Source: Antedon mediterranea
Lineage: Eukaryota > Echinodermata > Crinoidea > Comatulida > Antedonidae
Assembly (NCBI RefSeq): GCF_964355755.1
Contig: NC_092675.1
Span: forward strand, 10,989,312 to 11,053,311
Length of the DNA stretch: 64,000 nt
Direction of reading: 5' to 3'
Below, piece by piece: positions 56,888-64,000 of this stretch. Position 1 is the stretch's first letter. Every line of letters starts with the position of its first letter. Position numbers and translations under genes: made by a program. The notes below the pieces were generated by a model. That model ran no database searches. It was not told the origin of the DNA and saw only the letters and a list, made by a program, of their open reading frames with translations.

Positions 56888-57799
56888 GTAGGATCCTTAT
56901 TTTTTTTAACTAAAACTAAACAAATCTACTGACGTTTCACAAACCAAGGCCTTATTTCACCCTCCAGCTCCTAAATACTGAATGTGCTAAGATTGCCAAG
57001 GCAGAAAATTAGACATTTAAACAAACATTTCCAGTAAGATCTACTCCAAATTTTTGTTCTTCAGAATAAAATAGTTGTAAAACCTTTTTTTGATGTAGTC
57101 ATTTTGGCAGATGGTATAAACCACAAGCGTTGTTATTGCTATATTATTGTGTTCTTTAACAAATATAAATTGGCTTATGACGACACCAAAGTTCTGAGTA
57201 CACACAGATGATTGCTACAGTCTATTGCATTGTAGTCTTTTGTCTGATCATGGTACTGAGAGAGTGATCCTATCTTTTATAATCTATGTTATCTTTCATT
57301 TTAGAAATACAGTAGAGTCATTTTATTTATAAACTAGGTAATACAATGAATGCAATTTTTAGCCCACTCTAGTATGAGCAACGGCGCCTATTTTTTTCAG
57401 AAAACCCCAGAATTTGTTATATGTATTTGCTGTATGAGTGCAATTTCCAGTCATCTAGAGGTGTAATTTTCTAAATGTTCTCATTAATGGTTGTATTTCT
57501 TATTTTGGCACGTTTGCACACGATACTGTTTGTGTAAAAGGGAAAACCCCGGTCTATACCATATTTACCATTTATTAGTGTATAATGGGGAGAAGAATAG
57601 GCCTAAATTAGATATTTTGATACGTAGGCACGAAATCAGAATAGTTGAAATGTGCTCATAAATCGATTGAAAAGACCTAACATTGTTCAGAGTGCAGAGC
57701 TTCCAGGGTGAACAGGACTTCAGAGGGAATCGCACCCTGGATCACATCGGGGCCCCTGACGAACCCTGGCCCCCAGCCAAAAATTATTCACTCCAAATT
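56888..57799. other. Intron-like stretch without recognised features
   Basis: AT-rich. Around 57690-57775 there is a GC-richer block (CCAGGG, GGGGCCCCTGACGAACCCTGG, GCCCCCAGCC spacing) similar to 3700-3770 in the CAGG element, so it is probably transposon-derived. Confidence 0.4.
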
Positions 57800-58015
57800 A
57801 TTCAATCTTTTATTGGTTCTCGCGCTTTACTCGCAAAGTGCTCAGTATTTTTTCCCCGCTCACAAAGTGCTCAATCTTTTATTTGTACCCCTCGATTCAC
57901 TCGCAATGTGTTCAATCTTTTATTGGTCTCCCTTGCGTCACTCGCAAAGTGCTCAATTTTTTACATGTCCCCCTCGCATCACTCGCAAAGTACTCCATCT
58001 TTTATTTGTCTCTCC
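57800..58015 (+). repeat. About 43-bp tandem array (CACTCGCAAAGTGCTCAATC)
   Basis: Five to six imperfect units pair ACTCGCAAAGTG(C)TC with TTTTATTGGT or TTTTATTTGT and a CCC-rich piece. Similar TCGCTGCGCTCGCAAA motifs are near 3770. ORFs in all three frames run through it and are artefacts. Confidence 0.8.
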
Positions 58016-58027
58016 CCCCCCCCCTAG

Positions 58028-58125
58028 CCTTTGAAACGGATCTGCGCCATTCATTAGAAGAGGGCTTTAGCAGCGAGTTTTCTATGGAAACAGATCATTT
58101 ATCTTTTCTTCCATCTTTAGAATGA
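58028..58125 (+). CDS. Possible terminal exon, acidic C-terminus
   Basis: After a long polypyrimidine/poly-C tract and TAG, an open frame reads FETDLRHSLEEGFSSEFSMETDHLSFLPSLE and stops. The peptide looks protein-like, and the splice acceptor is strong. However, the preceding candidate exon (ends 56887, phase 2) does not join it in this frame, so an unseen exon would be needed. It may be a chance reading. Confidence 0.25.
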
Positions 58126-58744
58126 TTTTCCACAAGCTATATAAGAGGGGCAACATCAATCAATATTTTTTTTTAAAGTCTTTTTTATGTAGTGATTTTT
58201 AGGTAGCACTGTAATGGCCTAATAGTACAAGCAACTAGGCTTACCTTATCAGTCTCGCTTTCCTAATTAATCACACAATATTCGTTAAGCCAGCCAAGGG
58301 TAAATAGTATAGGTTTGGTTCCGTGTCCAAATTCCTCTTGGTTTCCTGCTTCAAATAGACCGGATCGGGCGGCATCAAGGTCCCACTTTAACATCTGCAT
58401 ACCCCGTGTATGCAAATCAGGCTATCAGGGCAACGCCCTCATTCGGCCGAAAGGGTGGTCTGTTTACCCAGCGGGCGCCGTTAACAACACTTACATCTTA
58501 TTTTAATAGGATAGGATACAGTAGATGGATGCTTTTTTCACTCATGCTCAAATTCCATATAAATGCCTAAGTTCATGTTAACATCCTTTTGGAACAGCCA
58601 AATATGTTATGATAACATATATCATTCTTTATTATGATGTATGTGGTCTGCAAAACAATAGACAAAAATAAAAATTTGCTGACAAAATCAGTGTCATTAC
58701 CTGTACTTTACATGCCTAGGCCTACACATCAATATATGTTCTAG

Positions 58745-59062
58745 GATTGCATAGTCATGTTGTCTTATAGGGATAACGATGCAAAATTAAAACCAAATTA
58801 AACATTATCTGTTAGTATGTTGTATTAATGTTACAATAAAGAAAGAATTACGAAAATCTGACTTGTAGTTTTCGAAATATAGGGTCTAAAACATCGCCAA
58901 AAGTGATTGTTTTTAGCCACGAAAAAAAGTAAAACAATTTGCGGCCTCAGTTGGTTAAAATAATTACATATAATTACGTTTTTAGTAATTTATTTTATAT
59001 ATCGCCATTGGAAATATCAATAAAACATGTTATTAAATGCTTATAAAATATATAAAGTTGTT
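58745..59062. mobile_element. Diverged relative of the GATTCGGCCC-array element interior
   Basis: TAGGGATAA(A/C)GATGCAA, AAATTACGTTTTTAGTAATT and AATATCAATAAAA(C/T)A appear in the same order as in the element at 53722-54295. The terminal arrays are not present. Confidence 0.5.
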
Positions 59063-61499
59063 TAATTAACGGAATTTGGACAAATTCATTGCTCTAACTT
59101 TGTGTAGTACCGATCAGAGAGACCATGTGACTTTATCGTAAACGCGCAAGAAAAAACATTCCGCTGCCGGTGATTCGCATTCATCAATAAAATCAGCCAG
59201 AATCCAAAATCATTCAACCGTGAGCAATGCCAATCCCGGGAAAGCCCAGCTTTGATTACCTTACGATGACATCATATCACAAAATGGTGGTTTTGTAGTT
59301 GAGCCTCGCGGAATATTCTGTTCCAAAAATGAAATACATGGATATTTTTTATGGTATGTGTGCTTTTTCTTTAAAAAATTTGAATAATAAAGGCCTCATA
59401 TTGAGAAAAAACCAGGGCTTTTGGCACTTATAATAAATATATTTTAGAGAAAAAAGCACATGGCATGTGGAACTATATAATCTTAGCGTAGGAAGACATA
59501 CAAATCCCAGGTCATGAGAGGATCAATAGACCGGGCGCCCGAAAGATTTATTCATGTGAAAAGATACAAAAGGTTTGATGATGTAGTTAGGTGCGTGGGC
59601 GAGATGCAATATTCGACATTGCTGCCGGGTCACAGCCTGTACATGGGGCCTGTGGGGATCATAACATATGGGGGTAAAAATGCATTTATTCATGTGAAGC
59701 GATACAAGGATAAACTTTTTTGGAAATCGTTCGCAGTGGGCTACTAATAATTACATCACCAATGACAGCAACTTTTTAGGGCCACGCCCAAATGGGTTTA
59801 TTCATGTAAAGTGATACAAGGTTGAATCTTTTTTTAATGGCAGCAGTACATATTGGGGATGACAAAAACACCAATGACAGCAACTTTATCCTGTACATAA
59901 GCTCAGACAGCAGCCCTAAAGGTCCGCAGTTTCCCCCTATTCGGCTATATACTCGGCGCGTACGTCTTCTTATGGCGTTCAGCTGAGTTAGAAATACGTG
60001 ATATGGACTCGGACTGACAATAAATACACAGTAGAATGCTAAAACAATAAATAAAGAGAGCAGTTGTTTCCTGTACCAAATCATCAAACATCAAACTCTT
60101 AGGAACTCGCCCAAAATGGGTTTATCCATGAAGTATGAATCATTTTTGAAAAAATGTTTTTTTTTCTATTTATCCGGTACACAGCAGCTCAAATGCCCGA
60201 GGCTCCATTCGTGATCAACAATGTTGATAATACAAACACATTCACGAATAACGAGTGACTTTTATTTTATAATTGAAATATATCTTTATTTTGGAATAAT
60301 AAATAACATCAACAAAAACACTTAAAATAACCAACAGCAGATTTGTATTTTAGGGTAACATTTTGAACAATCAATATTATATCAAAATCATTATTTCGAT
60401 CAAAATAATATAATTTTAAGAATATTTTTCAGATAAACTAAATAATTACACTCATAATGATCGACACCGGTACCGATTATTGTACATTATTATTATAACT
60501 CAATTTAAATATTGTATTGATTACACACTAGACACTAGTGATATGTCTATATGAAAAAAGGCAACGAAATCTAAATTTGCAACATTTTTTAACATAACAT
60601 AAGATAATAGTAAAGTAAATAATAGTTCGAATTCAACATAAACAGAATTGGTAAGGTATAGATTAGACTATCGATTGCACCCTATTTCTGTATTTTTAAC
60701 TCAATTTAAATTAAAAAAAGTAACCGTTTTCATGTGAATTAAACTGATAAAAACCAACAAAAAACTTAATGTGCCAACATTTTAAACATCGTTACTTGTC
60801 CATAATGGATCGACTACTGTATCGATTACTGCACGTTGTTTTACTTTAACTGAACCAAAGTCAAATTTTTAATTGTTACTGTACTAACATTAGACAGTGA
60901 TATCTGATAAAAGGCAACATTGTCACGAAACCTTGCCAATTTAGTTATACAGAAAACAATTACAAATTACTTTAAGAGCTTCTATCGTTATTTTAATTAT
61001 TTTTTTTCCTTTTCTTTTAAACATTTATACCTCAGGCTCAAACGAGCATTCATATGAAGTTTCACATTTAACCATTCAATAATATCTAATAAATAAATAC
61101 CCGTTAACAATAAACACATAAATAAATATCTTACAAGCTCCCTTTACTCCCTCAATTATCTCTAGAGATGGCCTTTACCCCTTTCCTAATACTCAAAACC
61201 CAATTAAATACAATAAACAAATAAATGAATACAACAATAAATAAATAATTACTTCTATTCCAAATACACTCTACCCTAATTCCCCTATACGTATACTTGC
61301 ATCATCGTTACACTTCACAATATTATTCAATTAATTTCATCCTATAAATCTCGAATTACCCTCTTAAATTACTATCCCCATTCCCTATGATCCAATTAAT
61401 ACAACACTTTCTCTATCTCGTCTTATATACTTCGATTATCTTCTAATATATTTTAGCCACTAATTTAATCAATTTGTCTTATTTATGTTCGTTTCTTTT

Positions 61500-61795
61500 T
61501 CACATAATTATATAATACTCGTTAATTCATAATTCAGTATCTATTCCATATTTATAATAACAAAACTTTGTTTCACACTATTTCTTAAATTCGTACGTTA
61601 TTCTATTCTTTTCCACACATATAATATTCGTTATTTCATAATTCATCTATCTATTCCATATATATAATTACAATAAAGTTGTTTCACAATATTTCTTAAA
61701 TTCATATACTATTCTATTCTTTTCCACACATATAATATTTGTTATTTCATAATTCATCTATCTATTCCATATATATAATTACAATAAGTTTACAC
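61500..61795 (+). repeat. About 117-bp tandem repeat, 2.5 copies
   Basis: TTCCACACATATAATATT(C/T) and TATCTATTCCATAT(A/T)TATAA recur at about 117-bp spacing (near 61612 and 61730), with an earlier diverged unit from 61500. Confidence 0.85.
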
Positions 61796-62439
61796 GTTGA
61801 TAATGCCATGTAAGTTCCAATCAGGTGGCTATTTCACACACCAGTAGCCGTTGTATATAACATTCCACGCATTATTTCTGTAACCATCCTTCTTTTCTTT
61901 AACGTCTTTCTTTAATGTCTCCAATTCAATGGTGTGTCGTACTAGTAGTAAGTTTTTCCTTTCCGTCTCGTTCAATTCCAATATCGTTACTATTCCGTAC
62001 TCTGGTTGTGTTGTGTTCTGGTTGCCAGAGTCCTTTAGTTATAAATTCAATTAGTCAATCTGTTCTTCAATGTAGCCTATCACTCAATTAACAGTCGTAA
62101 AAAGAGACCTCAGATTAGAAATTAAAGAGTTATTTATTACAAGACTACAATATCGCTGAAGTGTGCATCAAATATCTATATCTCTTACTTTGTGGTTTTC
62201 TTTATTTTCTCCGCTTAGCAACTTATCAATACAACAATAGTAGTTTGCCACACCCAATCAAGAAATGCAACACTCAGCTTACTCCCAACTCCTTGTTTCA
62301 ACCTCGCGCCGTTCCCGCACACACTTTATATACCAACCCATCATCCAATAAGAGACCGCTACGCATGAATGACCCCCTCATACGGTACAATGGAACAAAA
62401 ATTAAATCACTTGTGACACTATACTTATAAAAAATTTTA

Positions 62440-62715
62440 TTTTTTTATTATTCAATCACTTTTATGTTGGTTCGGTGGGGTTTGCTATGGTTTTTTGGAG
62501 GTTTGCGGGGTTTACCAATCATTTTTGACCAAAAAATGATGTTTTACCCCAAAAATAAGTTGTTAAATGTAGAAATTTAATTTTTTTTTTACATTGATAT
62601 ACCCAGTGGGTTGTACACTACATGATTCAATCACTTTTATGTTGGTTCGATGGGGTTTGCTATGTTTTTTTGGAGGTTTGCGGGGGTTTGCGGGGTTTGC
62701 GGTGTTTAGCAATAT
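62440..62715 (+). repeat. 172-bp direct repeat with GGTTTGCGGGG runs
   Basis: ATTCAATCACTTTTATGTTG with GTTCG(G/A)TGGGGTTTGCTATG occurs at about 62451 and 62623. The second copy has extra GGTTTGCGGG units, giving a local G-rich, T-rich strand. Confidence 0.85.
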
Positions 62716-63201
62716 CCGTAATATCTGATAAAAGGCAACATTAATAATACTGGACCAAATTAAATATCGTTACTTATCCACAATGGATCGACTACTGTAT
62801 TGATTATTGCACATTATTTTTCTCTAACTGAACCCAGGTCGAATATTTTACATGCAGTGTAACTATCGACACACTGTAAAAGCACAATTGAGCAAAGACA
62901 TCGAGGTTACTGGCTCTATGCATCAAATAACTGAATATTGTACATTCATCATATTCCATTACTAGCTTAACAGAATACACGATATAATAAAACCAATAGC
63001 GTCATTTATAAATTTGATTATATCACACTGTAATGATACTGGATTCTTCTTGCCAACTATCTATGGATCAAATAGTTCAGTATTTATATTTGATATATTA
63101 TACAATATTTACCGGTACTTCAAAACTGTACTTCAAAAATGTTTTATGTAAACGATTAAAAACTATTAAATCAGCCGTAATGCATAATCTTTTGAGTTTC
63201 T

Positions 63202-64000
63202 CTATTCGTCATCATCACAGTCACTTTCACTGTCATCACTCCAAGGTTGGTCATCATTGATTTCAGCTTCAAAATCTATTATTTCAAGTTCTTCATCATC
63301 ACTTTCTTCCAATATCCCTGCATCAGTATCGTCAAGTACTGTGTTTGATTCAGCACTTTGTTTCGAGTGTGGATCACTAGTCAACGTATCTGGTAGAGCA
63401 TTTCCATCAAACCATTTAGGTACATACCTTCCATCACCATTATCAACCCATCCATAGTTTAGTGGGTGTAGGTTTTGTGTTGGCTGAGGAGTATGAGCGT
63501 GTCTCCACATAATAGATACATAGTTTGCCCTCAACAGATTCTGGGTGAGTGTGATTTCACATGGTGACAATGACGAACAGTTGATCTTCTTGACTTTCTT
63601 CTTTCCAGTTGTCATTTTGCGAAACGATTGGTACCTGGCCTCATTAATACTATTAATGCTTTTAAACCCATCTTGCATACATAGGCAGTGACTGCGGGTT
63701 TTTCCATCCTGTCACCACAAAGCGATCGCAATGCAGCAACATGTTTCTTGTCCTTCACTAAATATGTAAATGGGATTGACTTGCCTTTGCGGTAAAATGC
63801 CGAAGTGAAATCACACCTAGTGAGTGCGTGAAATGCAATGAGCGCCTCACTTAATCCATCCTGCTTCTCTTCGAGATCTCTGGACACTGCTGACACATTA
63901 ATCATACGTCGGTTGTTTGCCGACCCATAGTCAATTAGGATAGTACCTTGACTTTTTGCTGCAAGACCTATTAGAACGACGAGGACATCTGTATCCGATG
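63202..64000 (-). CDS. Partial gene of the HALTxCDxTSAF family, with a frame break
   Basis: The minus-strand frame runs in from the right window edge: SDTDVLVVLIGLA, then ALIAFHALTRCDFTSAFYRKGKS, FTYLVKD and RSLCGDR. It then shifts frame near 63675 into INSINEARYQSFRKM, LSPCEITLTQNLLRANYVSIMWRHA, LNYGWVDNGDGRYVPKW and a long acidic tail ending at 63202. The family is common in marine invertebrate genomes as repeated, mostly uncharacterised proteins linked to transposons. The DTD near the N-terminus and the HALTxCD box may be parts of a nuclease-like core, but I cannot assign a reaction. The break could be a 1-nt indel or a small intron; a pseudogene is plausible. Confidence 0.75.

Larger units (their letters stand above)
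58126..63201. other. Long AT-rich repeat-rich region without recognised genes
   Basis: Contents noted: a decayed GATTCGGCCC-family relative (58745-59062), four dispersed TTTATTCATGTGAA(A/G)NGATACAA motifs between 59540 and 60130, a two-copy unit around GGATCGACTACTGTAT (60790-60920 and 62715-62850), a 117-bp tandem repeat (61500-61795) and a 172-bp repeat with GTTTGCGGGG runs (62440-62715). None of the ORFs (all below 105 codons) carries a motif I know. Confidence 0.45.

Noticed and set aside
56656-56913. 85-codon ORF starting MGDRANIHAV
   Set aside because: It is an alternative frame of the Cys-rich candidate exon, lacks patterning and runs through the likely splice donor.
57683-58034. ORFs of about 110 codons in three frames
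   Set aside because: They arise from the 43-bp tandem repeat; only the last 98 nt in one frame look protein-like and are listed separately with low confidence.

Overview
The window is AT-rich animal DNA with spliced genes, long introns and very dense transposon debris. Frequent TAGGCCTA motifs, Penelope-like, CR1/L2-like and Ty3/gypsy relics and a basonuclin orthologue suggest a marine invertebrate deuterostome, perhaps an echinoderm. That placement is an inference, not something the sequence proves. No bacterial features (operons, RBS, CRISPR) are present.

The best-supported host gene is basonuclin (plus strand). Three exons at 42179-42281, 46066-46301 and 47236-49530 join in phase and encode the conserved CxC-rich N-terminal module, the long middle region and two pairs of C2H2 zinc fingers. 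Its first exon(s) are not identified. A second plus-strand gene, unidentified and Cys-rich, is suggested by two phase-compatible exons at 54592-54620 and 56634-56887, with a Penelope-like element in the intron between them. A partial minus-strand gene (63202-64000, running off the right edge) belongs to an uncharacterised, transposon-associated invertebrate family with a HALTxCDxTSAF motif.

1.7-13.6 kb is a nested transposon complex. Two copies of one Helentron/HINE-like element lie in inverted orientation (1771-6299 and 7894-11530). The left copy carries a CAGG-ended element that itself carries a TA-flanked element. The right copy sits inside another element (7308-13577) whose ends are arrays of AAGTCGGCC-type repeats and which is bounded by an 8-bp target duplication. 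A short relative of that host element (36090-36870) has its own 8-bp duplication and interrupts a LINE reading frame that resumes on the other side. A third Helentron-like copy lies in basonuclin intron 1.

13.6-25.1 kb holds satellite-like arrays, one split by an element with a 5-bp target duplication, a triplicated 0.8-1 kb repeat and a 3.1 kb element with long terminal inverted repeats. 25-42 kb holds decayed LINE, gypsy and MITE sequences and probable promoter-like GC-richer islands. 50.4-51.3 kb is a 36-bp minisatellite downstream of basonuclin. 53.7-54.3 kb is an element of a second multi-repeat-terminus family. 58-63 kb is mostly unannotated AT-rich repeat DNA.

The most novel theme is several unrelated non-autonomous families here whose termini are arrays of short GC-rich repeats rather than simple inverted repeats; one has expanded into about 28 perfect 17-bp copies. 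All coordinates, target duplications and exon phases were read by eye; family names are inferences from motif recognition.
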